From the NCBI GenBank assembly GCA_030386875.1, contig CM059576.1, forward strand, positions 12,776,058 through 12,840,057: a DNA stretch of 64,000 nt, given 5' to 3'. A program made the position numbers and the translations under genes. Under the pieces are notes generated by a model, which saw only the letters and a program-made list of their open reading frames with translations, was not told the origin of the DNA and ran no database searches. Positions 29,076-39,029 of the stretch are shown here, piece by piece (position 1 is the first letter of the stretch; the number at the start of each line of letters is the position of its first letter). The DNA comes from Morinoia aosen (Eukaryota; Arthropoda; Malacostraca; Amphipoda; Talitridae).

Positions 29076-29990
29076 GTGTCGCTCATGACATCTAGACACT
29101 ATGGTGTACGAGGCCCTCTCGCCTGCAAGACCGCCCTGGGTTGGGCACTGTTGGGGCCATTGGATGGAGGAGTGGGAACTCAGCAGCCCACCGCCCTGCA
29201 GACGTCGCTTCTGAGCTGCGAGGTTCATCTTTTCACGAGCGAGATTGGTGTACCCACTCCTGGGGTGCAGGTTCTCGACGAGGAACGGGTAGATGACGAG
29301 GTTCATGGTCTGAGTGTATCAGACAACAAATCTGTAAATATGTTGTGTGCTGATATTGAAGTACAAGACGATAGGATTGCTGCCTCTTCACCCGTTACTA
29401 GAGCTCCACCGAAATCTTGTAGTATTGACATGTCCGTATTAGGAGGATTGCTTAGAGATCCCTTTCATGCACAGCTTAACATAGATAAGATGCAATCATA
29501 TGTCGGCAATGGTCACTTAGAGGATATGGTTGACGAGGAACCCTCCGATAAAGATGTAGCATTGTATTCACCTAAGCTTCCTGTACAATTAGCACGAGAC
29601 TTGAAGGTTGAGTTAGTGTTCGATGGTTTAGCAAAGAGCAATGAACACTGTTTCAATGATGAGTTGTTGACAGGTCCCGATTCGAACAGTAGCCTTCGAG
29701 GAATATTGCAGAAGTTCCGACCCCATCAGGTAGCCTTTCCGATTGATATCAAAGATGTGTTCAGCAACTTTCGAATCAGAGTTGAAGATAGAGACCATCT
29801 GCGTTCCTTGTGGCTCAAAGATAACCAGGTTACTCAAAGATTGTTCCCTACAGAGCTAAAGTCCCCGTCCAAGGGTTGCGCAGCACTGCTGCCTTCGCTG
29901 CGTTCGCCTTTCCTCGCACCGCCGACCTGGGCGATGCCTCCGGACTCCCGAGCCGGGTCACTGACTTTCTTCGCCCAGCGACCCACGTAA
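29076..29990 (+). CDS. BEL pol remnant: linker and RT start
   Basis: 304 residues. It opens with the BEL linker signature SRHYGVRGPLACKTALGWAL. The RT start is recognisable from VELVFDGLAKSNEHCFNDEL, LLTGPD, RGILQKFRPHQVAF and motif A in PIDIKDVFSNFRIR (first catalytic aspartate). After QRLFPTELKSPSK, at about 29860, RT homology stops abruptly and the remaining 45 residues are out of context. This marks the left edge of a deletion that removed the YVDD active site, RNase H and most of integrase. Confidence 0.75.
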   Translation: MSLMTSRHYGVRGPLACKTALGWALLGPLDGGVGTQQPTALQTSLLSCEVHLFTSEIGVPTPGVQVLDEERVDDEVHGLSVSDNKSVNMLCADIEVQDDRIAASSPVTRAPPKSCSIDMSVLGGLLRDPFHAQLNIDKMQSYVGNGHLEDMVDEEPSDKDVALYSPKLPVQLARDLKVELVFDGLAKSNEHCFNDELLTGPDSNSSLRGILQKFRPHQVAFPIDIKDVFSNFRIRVEDRDHLRSLWLKDNQVTQRLFPTELKSPSKGCAALLPSLRSPFLAPPTWAMPPDSRAGSLTFFAQRPT

Positions 29991-30256
29991 ATGATGGGGC
30001 CGCTTGTTTGGACTCTCCTGACGAAGCCTGAGAACTCCTTGACGAGCGCCACCTCGTGGACACGAAGGGGAGTAGCACAGCGGACATATACTCTCGTCCC
30101 ACAGACACTGGGCTGCTCGTCCACTGCCATTGCTCAACCCCCCCCCCCGGCTTTTCAATTGAAAAACGGCACCACTGACGACAGGTGCACCCCCCAAGAA
30201 AAGCGGCTACCAGAGGTCTTCCCAGGAATTAGACGCAAAGCGACCTGGAGCAAATT

Positions 30257-30805
30257 ATGCCACAACGGCGAGCAGTGATCATTAGAGTGAGTGGGTGGTC
30301 AAGTCAATTCAAAATCACAGGGCTCAACCTGGGACATGATGGGTTGATGTGGGAAATGTTGAGTCTCGCCATCTCTACCCAACAAACACAAAGTTTACTT
30401 CAGAAATGCAAGGAAGCCGAAGATTGCCTCGCTAAGACTGTTCTGCAAGAAGCTGGCGGCGATATGCTGCCCGAGAAACGTAGACCAGAGTCATTACAAC
30501 CGCTGGTGGACCAGTTCTGTCGATTATGGAGACAAATCTATCTTCAAGAAATCAGTCTTTGCAGAAAAAGGATGACACCATGGCGTCCCTTGTCCCAAGG
30601 GGACATCGTACTGGTACGAGACTCGCAGTCTCCAAGATGTCAGTGGTCCCTGGCTCGTGTAGAGTCGGTGCATCGCTCTGGATCGGACGGACGTGCGCGT
30701 GGGGCGACGCTGCGGCGGGCGAACAGTTCCAGGGGTGCCAAAATTTGTGAGAAATCGGTTAAGGATATTGTAGTAGTCTTACCTAGCACTGTTGAGAGAG
30801 AGGAG
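30257..30805 (+). CDS. BEL integrase C-terminal remnant
   Basis: The frame from about 30490 reads VDQFCRLWRQIYLQE, GDIVLVRDSQSPRCQW and ARVESVHRSGSDG, the characteristic C-terminal domain of BEL/Pao integrases, ending at VKDIVVVLPST just before the polypurine tract. The first about 75 residues do not show a clear domain. The zinc finger and DDE core are missing. The frame runs on into the 3' LTR to a stop at 30848-30850. Confidence 0.75.
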
Positions 30806-32340
30806 TGTGCTGCCTATGAAGCAATTTTAGGAAATTTATTTTTCAAATAGCGATAGAAGATTTGGACCTCCGAATATCGGGAGAACCATTCCGCAAGTTC
30901 ACTTGTTTTCCGGAAACCCTCTCTTCCGGTACCTTAGGTATATAAACTCAACCCTCCGGGCAGAGGCCCCAGTCATGTGAGAGAACCGTCTGAGTGTAGT
31001 GTGTAGACTCCAGAGAAGGAAATGTAAGTAACAAGAGTTAAATATTAAGTTAAATAGGCTAAGTGTTTCATTGTGTCTAGAGATGTCTGTATTGTGTGTT
31101 CCACTAGACAGTGAATCCTTAGATCCGAGGAAAGCTGAAGACTTCAAGTGATAGTGGAATGTAATTTGTAATGCAGCAGTCTCCTAAGGTGCCCCTACAA
31201 CTCCAATTACATTAGTGATGCTTCATTCATGGTGTCAATGTTGTATAACTCTCTTGCTAACAGTTATATACACATTGTTCTAATTGTCAAACCAGTCTTG
31301 ATCTGTGTTGTTCAGTGTTGTGAAACTCCCTTGCTAACCTTTATGCACATTGTTCTACTTGTCAAGCCAGTCCTGATCTGTGTTGTTCAGTATTTGCTAA
31401 CTAATTCATTTTGTTTAAGTAAATTATTGAGCCTTATTTTGATCTGTGCTTCCCAGTGCTATTTAGTTTATTTGCTGGAATTCGCAGCTGGATTCATTGT
31501 GCTCAGTTGTGAATTTGATCTATGCACATTGTGTTGTATAAATCCTTGCTATCATTCACAGTTAATGTTAGTGGATTTCAGCTTTGGTTGCTAATTTACC
31601 AGTCCGGAGAGTGTGGTTGTTTTGCCTATTTCATATTCGTGTGATATTTACTTGACTGCGGAATATGTTATATTGCCTAGTTGATTATGTGTTCATGCAT
31701 GGTTAGGTAACTATTTACTTGTGCTGATGCGCCTAAGTGTGCCCCCTTGTTCACCTATTGATCACCTTTGTAGGTGTATGTTATAACTATGTCCGGGTGG
31801 TACTGTAGAATTAATAGACCTTTGCGACTGGTCATGTGAGTCAGAAACCACTCAAATTGTCATGCATTGTTTATATAGGAATAGCGTGTAACTTCAATTC
31901 AGCGTCTACTTGGTTGGACCTCGGTGTGTAGAGTATTGCCTGACCTTAGTATTTTATGACTGATTCATTAGGTTGACTGCTTATATCCGAGTGTGCCATT
32001 AGGATGCACGTATATAAGAATTGTGTTAAGACTCGCCTATAATTTGTGTGTTGGCTGAGCTGCTGAAGTGTTACCCGTGTTCTCTGAGCCGAGTTTTCTT
32101 CTAACAATGACGAAGTTCTGCTCCAATTTTTTGTCATTACTTTCGGATTTACACTCTGCATCACCTTTAGATTTGTAACCTCTAAAAACGGTATATTTTT
32201 GTATTACCTTAGTGCTAACTAGACTTTTCTCTTGCAGGTAATTTTACTTAATCAATAAATGGTTGCTTTGACAAGTTTTGCTTCATCCGTGGACTTCTCT
32301 GAACCTCCCCACGTCGAATTAATTCGTCGAGGCAGCCACA
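30806..32340 (+). repeat. BEL 3' LTR with an internal duplication
   Basis: Matches the 5' LTR with scattered changes. It is 76 bp longer because the segment around TTGCTAACCTTTATGCACAT and CCAGTCCTGATCTGTGTTG occurs twice (about 31240-31390). TATA, donor (31024-31029), acceptor (32236-32237) and AATAAA (32254-32259) are all retained. Confidence 0.88.
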
Positions 32341-34140
32341 ACTACTTATGTGAAATGATTCGATCTAATTCTGTTCATTATTGATCTGTTCAATATTAGA
32401 GCCTAAATAAATAAGACTTGGAAAACCAAATAATATCCTTGTAAATGTCCATTACTGCGTTGAAAATATTTTGAACTACTACATGAATTTTTATTTACTG
32501 CTGAAATGGTATTGTCAGCCCACAATTTTAAAATAATTTGAAAAAATGTTCCGCTTATATTGTTTACGGTCCTATAAAAATGATAATTGGCATTAAAATA
32601 AAATTATTCTGTTATTTTAGCATCAATAATTCACTTTCTTTGGATTTTGCTTCGAATAAATTCTATTGTATTTTGTTCATACACTAGTATCACGGTTTTT
32701 GTACAGACTCAAATATTGCCGTATTCGTTACCGCTTGACATCACAGATGTAATTTATTATTTATTGAATGTTACAGGTCACGGGCCTGCATGCAGGACCG
32801 TAAACAGAGCGTCCTGTGTGTTCGCTGCCTGCCGCGTGTGTGGGAGAATAGTGTAGTCCTGAGTATTGGCTCCTGTGTCCAGTATTGGATAATATTCTCT
32901 TATTTACTATTTGATATGAAAATATCGATCTGATATTGGAAATATGTTCAGCCAATATTGGCAATAGATTATTTAAGTATTGGATGCTGTGATTAATAAT
33001 AGAATTATTCATAAATAATAATATTTTATTATCATAGTTACTATAAAAATGACTATAACTAAAGTCATTAATACAATTAGAATGATATTGTTTGATTCTC
33101 GAATTTTCATCTTATCAATTAGCCTCTGATATTAAATAGATCTATAATCTGATTGAAGCCTTTTTTTTTTATTTTTTTCACGTTGGTAATATTCTAAAAT
33201 GAGCACACCTGCTTGTAGATTAAATTCAAAAATAACATGATCACCCCAAAACTTCACTTTAATTTTGATGTCTGATTTGTTTCGTACACACGAATTATGT
33301 TTGTAAATATTGAACTTAATTTAATGTTCAATATACTTCTCTTTAGTTTCCAATGTATAATTAAATTTGATCATTTTTTCTCAACATCAAATTTTGAAAC
33401 AAACGTTTTTCCATATTCCTAAAATAAATGTTTAAACACAATTTTCATGGAACATCAGATTACGGTCGACGGAACTAAAAAGTTCGTCTATTAATATTTT
33501 TGCAGCCGCAAGGCTAGGAAACTTTGGAAAGGAATGAGATGAAGGCGTTCAGGGAGGGTTAGTTACGTTCTGGGTATTGGCTCCTGTGTCCAGTATTGGA
33601 TGGGCAGTTACTAAGTATTGGCTCCTGCGTACAGTATTGGATGGGCAATTACTGAGTATTGGCTCCTGCGTACAGTATTGGATGGGCAATTACTGAGTAT
33701 TGGCTCCTGCGTCCAGTATTGGATGGGCAGTTACTGAGTATTGGCTCCGGCCTCCAGTATTGGATGGGCAATTACTGAGAATTGGCTCCTGCGTCCAGTA
33801 TTGGATGGGCAATTACTGAGTATTGGCTCCTGGGTCCAGTATTGGATGGGCAATTACTGAGTATTGGCTCTTGCGTCCAGTATTGGATGGGCAATTACTG
33901 AGTATTGGCTCCTGCATTTAGTATTGGATGGGCAATTACTGAGTATTGGCTCCTGCGTCCAGTATTGGATGGGCAATTACTGAGTATTGGCTCCTGCGTA
34001 CAGTATTGGATGGGCAATTACTGAGTATTGGCTCCTGCGTCTAGTATTGGATAGGCAATTACTGAGTATTGGCTTCTGCGTCCAACCAAATTTTTCAGTT
34101 TAATAAATAAGATCGACAAATATAAAATATCGTGATACAC
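32341..34140 (+). repeat. Foldback-like family D, copy A right part, with 41-bp array
   Basis: Continues copy A after the ACTAC duplication. It contains the family core GAGTATTGGCTCC and CAGTATTGGAT once near 32860, then a rearranged stretch with a reversed segment near 33120-33160, then a forward arm (GCAGCC...GGCTA near 33505) leading into the minisatellite. Confidence 0.65.
33570..34085 (+). repeat. 41-bp minisatellite, about 12 copies
   Basis: Unit made of GAGTATTGGCTCCTGCGTCC and AGTATTGGATGGGCAATTACT. It is an expansion of the core found as a single copy near 32860, 36604 and 50170. Confidence 0.92.
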
Positions 34141-34262
34141 ATACATATCGACGGGTAGTTATAGGAGGATTCAGATATGATATATATCGACAGGGAGTTA
34201 TGGACGAGCGGTTCAAGTATGCATAAGTAAATATATATTTTGACGGGTAGTTATGGATGAGG
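34141..34262 (+). repeat. Degenerate copies of the 42-bp ATCGACGGG repeat
   Basis: Three diverged units with ATCGACGGGTAGTTATAG, related to the array at 46530-46855. Confidence 0.6.
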
Positions 34263-35724
34263 GATCAAGTGTATTTGAATATCAAATTAATCAATACCAA
34301 ATACTTGTAAATCCATCCGTATTCAATATAACATTGATATGATTCTCTAATTCTCATGTCTAACAATACCCTTGTGTGTTCATTCATTTGTTGGTGTCCG
34401 CTTCTTAAGACACCAATACTGGGTTGGGTCATTGCCAATTTAAAAATGAAATGATCTAATATTGGACTCATTTGATATAGAAGACTCATTTCAGATAATC
34501 AAATAACATTTGTCCAGTTCTCTACCATTACACATGAAGATATTCTTGCCTGCGGTAACTCGCTTGCTTCGCTCGATAACATAGATGTCTGGAATGACCG
34601 GGCGGTTCAAATCGTCAGATTTGAACCGATTTTCAGGTTTCGAGCTCGGTAGCGATCTAAAACTCAACTCGTAAGTATTATTGACTATTTATTTCCCACA
34701 CGCCTTGTAGTAAATAAATTCAGCATTGCGTACCGAGCACAAGATGGACTGCGTGCGAGGTTTGTTGCTATACAATGGTGAATGATGCGAATTGTGAGTT
34801 GAATGACTATCAGAGTATGAGATATAAGCTCAATATCCTAATTATCAATATTACACGATAGTTATCAAGTCCAATGTTAATATTACCATCTCAATTTGTA
34901 GTAAATGCCCAATATTATTCTTGCAAGCATTCAATATTATACGATACTTGTCAAACCCAATATTAACATCACTCTCACACAGTGTGATAAATGCTCAGTA
35001 TCATTACTCTTAATGGTGAATATAATATGATAGTCACCACACGCACCACCACCAACACCACCACAACACACCACAACGCTCCCTAGATGTTGTCGCCAAA
35101 CACACTCTCGCGTCGACACTGCACACGGCCGAACTGTGGTGGTGTTCTTTTCATTTCAATGAGAAATTCTAAACTAAATTCAATACTTAATATATAAATA
35201 ATAGATCATAAATAAAATAAAAAATAAATCCAGTAATATTATTACTGGATGTTGATTCAATAAATAAACTGGAGATATTAAACATTATATGACACACGTC
35301 CGAGCAGTTTCAATGTTCTTTTATTTCAATAAAAAAATTCAATAACAATGATGATTAAATAATATATCCAATCATATTCGTTGAAATATAAATACAATAC
35401 TAATGAATAAATAACAATGAGAAATGAATAATAAAAAAAGTACAAAAAAATAACAAACCTAATCAACTCATTTTATTATTTCTGACGGGTTGCGTACGAT
35501 TGTGCAATTTAAAAAAAATTAAATTCAAAATTAAGATATAAAAAAATTTAATTTCTGACCCCACTCCACCCCCACCCCACCAAAAAAACTTGTCATCTGA
35601 ACTGCCAGCAATTATATTGTAAATATTTCTCATCATGTATTGTTTTTAAATTTCGTTTGTATTTTACATATTAGATATAACATTACTCTCAATTTATGAA
35701 CAAACCGTAAGAAGCAAACAATAG
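34263..35724. other. AT-rich DNA with a weak long-unit repeat
   Basis: No gene. Around 34840-35010 two diverged segments repeat (CAATATTACACGATAGTTAT and its variant TATACGATACTTGTC, then CCAATRTTAATATTAMC). A CCACCACAA-rich stretch lies at 35040-35080. Confidence 0.4.
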
Positions 35725-35734
35725 TTGCGTCTGA

Positions 35735-35995
35735 AGGTAAATATTGGGACTGTAAATACTGGTGCTGTAAATACTGGTGCTGTAAATACTGGTGCTGTTA
35801 ATATTGGTGATGTAAATACTGGTGCTGTAAATACTGGTGCTGTAAATACTGGTGCTGTTAATATTGGTGCTGTAAATACTGGTGCTGTAAATACTGGTGC
35901 TGTTAATATTGGTGCTGTTAATATTGGTGCTGTAAATAGCGGAACTACAAGTGTTGATGCTGTAAATACCAGTGCTGTTACTTTCGTTAAGTCGT
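35735..35995 (+). repeat. 15-bp minisatellite, about 17 copies
   Basis: Unit GCTGTAAATACTGGT with a TTAATATTGGT variant. The open frame 35725-36003 (GAVNT repeats) follows from the unit length. The array sits where other family D copies have only GGCTGTAAAAATAATG, so it is a local expansion of that sequence. Confidence 0.92.
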
Positions 35996-36698
35996 TAGTG
36001 TAAATTTTGTATTATTCTGCTTGCAGGAGATGCAGACCGAGCCTTGCAGACAGCGAGAAGCAGACTACAGTGATATGAATTAATCATTTGAAATGATTCG
36101 ATAAACTTATAGATATATTCAATATTGGATGCTAATTGGAGAAATCTGAATTGGAGAATTAAATAATATCGTTTTAATTATATAATTCTGTGTTGTGAAT
36201 ATTACGACCTGGAAATACTTGCATTTTGATCAAATTAAAAAAATAGTGAAGTCATTTCAGAATGTGAAGAAGTTTGATGGATACAAAGTGTTGTTTAAAT
36301 TTATATTATTTTCCAAAACAATGTAAATTTTTAGGTATTTAATATACCATTTCTTTCAAGTCTTTTCAATAATTCAATTTTCAAGTTTGCTGTCGAAGAA
36401 AACCAAAATTAAATGCTGTCTATAGATTTACATCATAGTTTTTAACACACTTCAAAATTAGAATGTGATTTTACTCCGTTTGTTCAGGTAATACGCTATA
36501 ACTATCCAATATTTACAGCCCACGGGCTAACATAAATACGTATCGGTAGCGTGCATTGTCAGGACTATGCCTGCGAAGTGTGTGTGTGAGAATAGTTCAG
36601 TTCTGAGTATTGGCTCCCGTGTGCAGTATTGGATAATATTCTTTTATTTTCGATTTAATATATTAGTACTTATAGGGCGATTCTTAGGGAATCTTATT

Positions 36699-36941
36699 CT
36701 CAAAATAAAACGAAGAACCAACGTAATGGAGAACATATAATGAGGCAAACGCTTCTGAATACAAGTTATTCCATCATCAGTGCTGGAAGAAATAAAAAGT
36801 AATTTCAGTCATGCATAAACGCTGGGCATTCATTCAATTACTTTTTATTTCTTCCAGCACTGATGATGGAATAACTTGTATTCAGAAGCGTTTGCCTCAT
36901 CATATGTTCTCCATTACGTTGGTTCTTCGTTTTATTTTGAG
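36699..36941. repeat. Hairpin with 104-bp arms and 35-nt loop
   Basis: Arms 36699-36802 and 36838-36941 are reverse complements with a single visible mismatch (ATAATG against ATGATG). It interrupts family D copy B. Low divergence between arms suggests recent formation or ongoing gene conversion. A transcript across it would form a long double-stranded RNA. Confidence 0.93.
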
Positions 36942-37564
36942 ACTTGATATATAAATATCGATTTGATATTGGAAATAAATTCAGCAAATATTATATAAAG
37001 ATTTATTAAATATTAGTCTGCAGATTTTTACTACGTTATTATTATTCATAAATAATCAGTTGTTGAATAATATTAAATTAATATAATAACTGAAAATATT
37101 TATAATAAATATAATGATTATACAACTTATCCCTAGGAATTAAATGATTTATCAGAATATTTAGAGAATTCTTCACAGGTTTTCACACCAAAATACTTAT
37201 CTGACGTCGACGATATAATGTCTGAGCAGCTCTATTTATTTTGTTGTTTCAGTCACAAATCCAATATTAAATCCAATCACAAAACAATTCACAAATCCAT
37301 CAATAACACCAGCACCAAATTCAACAAACGAGCAGCATCCAATACTACATTAATCTGTGGCCAATATTGGCTGAACTAATATCCAATATCAGATCTACAT
37401 TTCATCTTCAGAAAAAATAATATTTTACGATACCGGAGACGGGAGCCAATACTCAGTAAGTGTATCCAATACAGGATGTAAGATCCAATACTCAGAATTA
37501 ATGTAGTCCAACTTGATCCTATTCTAGGCTCTGCTTTCATAAAGTATTTCAATCGCGGTAATTC

Positions 37565-37825
37565 TTATCCCGTATGCTGCAAAAATATGTAAGTATACTT
37601 TTGCACACGACACTTGCCGCCTAATTGGCCATTGGAATGAATGACGAGCTCTAAACAACTGTACTGTGGACGTACAAAAACATAAGTTTCTTTTTTTGGG
37701 GAAATGATGAAGTTAAATCTACCTTCCCATACCTTGTGAAATGAATATACCATACACGGAATAGATTTTCTAAATAACTCAAATGAACATAACACAATGA
37801 AACAATTCTTCAATTTTGACACCAT
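37565..37825 (-). CDS. Unidentified 86-residue ORF
   Basis: ATG-started ORF (MVSKLKNCFIVLCSFELFRK...), hydrophobic and aromatic-rich at the N-terminus, without a motif I can name. It lies inside the foldback-like repeat copy, so it may be a captured exon fragment or chance. No promoter or splice context seen. Confidence 0.2.
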   Translation of the reverse strand: MVSKLKNCFIVLCSFELFRKSIPCMVYSFHKVWEGRFNFIISPKKETYVFVRPQYSCLELVIHSNGQLGGKCRVQKYTYIFLQHTG

Positions 37826-38223
37826 GATGTGACAACGTTATTTTTGAACTAGATCGATCGAAATGCAAGTGTTTTCAGGCCTGAATGTTTCGACCCAGAA
37901 ATGATTTATGTGAAGGATTTTATTTGATTCTCCAAACTTTGTATCTTTAATTAGCTTCCAATGTTGAATAGATCCATAATTAGATTATCCCATTTCACAC
38001 AAGTAGTTCATTTCACTGTAGTCTGTTCTCGCTGTCTGCAAGGCTCGGTCTGCTTCTCCTACAAGGAGAATTATACAAAATTTTCTCTAACAACTGAACG
38101 AAAAGTTCGTTTTACATTATTTTTACAGCCTATATTGTATTTTACAGCCGTTTTACACAGGGATTTTGCCACATACCACAACTACCTCAACATTTATCGC
38201 CAATAAATGATAAATGATAATAA

Positions 38224-38553
38224 ATAAATGAAAAGCCCCTCTCAGACACGAGTATAAATCAACATCCAATCACATACTCGGAAGCAGTAAAATCAATAGG
38301 AAGAGAGAAATCGCTGCAAAATTGCAGTCGACAATCGATGGAAAATCCACTACCCAACGGTATGCACAATCATCACCAGAAAAATATAATTGACACGAGC
38401 ATTTCTCAGTTCTCTGCAAGTCCCCATACGAGAAATCACCACAGAACAGGAATTCAGAGCCAGAAAAACGTAAATTCCCCGCACCTCTCAGAACCTCTTA
38501 ATGATGAAAAAAGTGCGAAAAAAACGTCTCCAGCCCCATTTGTGAACGCATGA
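38224..38553 (+). CDS. LINE ORF1, C-terminal tail
   Basis: Open from just after a TAA at 38221; the first ATG is at 38338. It is polar, rich in Ser, Asn, His and Lys, and no zinc knuckle or RRM remains because the 5' part of the element is missing. The stop TGA overlaps the next start as ATGA (38550-38553), a layout typical of termination-reinitiation in LINEs. It would encode the RNA-binding partner of the RNP. Confidence 0.55.
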   Translation: MNEKPLSDTSINQHPITYSEAVKSIGREKSLQNCSRQSMENPLPNGMHNHHQKNIIDTSISQFSASPHTRNHHRTGIQSQKNVNSPHLSEPLNDEKSAKKTSPAPFVNA

Positions 38554-39029
38554 ATTCCACAATGGATGAATTGAAACGATCATGGAACATAAAACTGATT
38601 CCCACCAAAGCCGATGGACACTGCCTCCTCCACGCAGTAGCTCAACTACTTACAAAACAACCAGCATCAAAATGGAATTACAATTCCCTAAAGGCTGCAA
38701 TCAAAACAGAGAGTAAAGCAAACTACAGCACATATGCTAAGTTTTTTGACAAGAACAGTGGCGACATGCAAAACCTCATAGATAATTACATTAACGAAAA
38801 ACATTTTGACCAAGCTGCTGTAGACCTTATACCACTAATCATTTCAAATGTGACAGGCCAAAAACTTCTCGTCCTGGATGAAAAAGATCATTGTGTTTTG
38901 AAAATATCAGTCGTTCCCATTTCAGAGTTATCAAATAATAACCCTCCACTACTGCTCCATCGTAAAAACGATCACTACAGTGCTCTTGTCACACAAGGCA
39001 AAAATCAGACCGGGGTTACCTCATCTTGA
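38550..39029 (+). CDS. LINE ORF2 N-terminus: OTU-like cysteine protease
   Basis: 159 residues before a TGA. KADGHCLLHAVAQLL (Asp22, Cys25) matches the OTU nucleophile motif D-G-x-C. LLLHRKNDHYSALV near the end supplies the general-base histidine (His142) with the usual hydrophobic-H-Y pattern. The distance of about 117 residues between them fits an OTU fold. OTU enzymes cut ubiquitin chains. The ATG overlaps the ORF1 stop. The frame is identical to the endonuclease-RT frame, with only the TGA at 39027-39029 between them, so it was probably the first domain of one polyprotein. Confidence 0.75.
   Translation: MNSTMDELKRSWNIKLIPTKADGHCLLHAVAQLLTKQPASKWNYNSLKAAIKTESKANYSTYAKFFDKNSGDMQNLIDNYINEKHFDQAAVDLIPLIISNVTGQKLLVLDEKDHCVLKISVVPISELSNNNPPLLLHRKNDHYSALVTQGKNQTGVTSS

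Larger units (their letters stand above)
25458..32340 (+). mobile_element. BEL/Pao LTR retrotransposon, internally deleted
   Basis: Two LTRs (1459 and 1535 bp) starting TGTGCTGCC and ending GCAGYCACA, with a perfect ACTAC duplication at 25453-25457 and 32341-32345. The interior keeps gag, part of protease, the start of RT and the integrase C-terminus, but most of RT, all recognisable RNase H and the integrase core are gone. A polypurine tract GAGAGAGAGGAG ends directly at the 3' LTR. No tRNA-like primer site was recognised. It could move only with proteins from another copy. Confidence 0.93.
36003..38208. repeat. Foldback-like family D, copy B
   Basis: Long inverted arms: 36003-36290 pairs with the reverse complement of about 37850-38092, with matching CAGACCGAGCCTTGCAGACA and GAGAAYAGACTACAGTG. 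The centre contains the TATTGGCTCC / CAGTATTGG core in both orientations (36604 and 37447) and a 104-bp perfect-armed hairpin insertion. No transposase is visible. Confidence 0.7.

Noticed and set aside
35725-36003. Pentapeptide-repeat-like protein (GAVNT)
   Set aside because: By-product of the 15-bp minisatellite inside a transposable element; no start context or domain outside the repeat.
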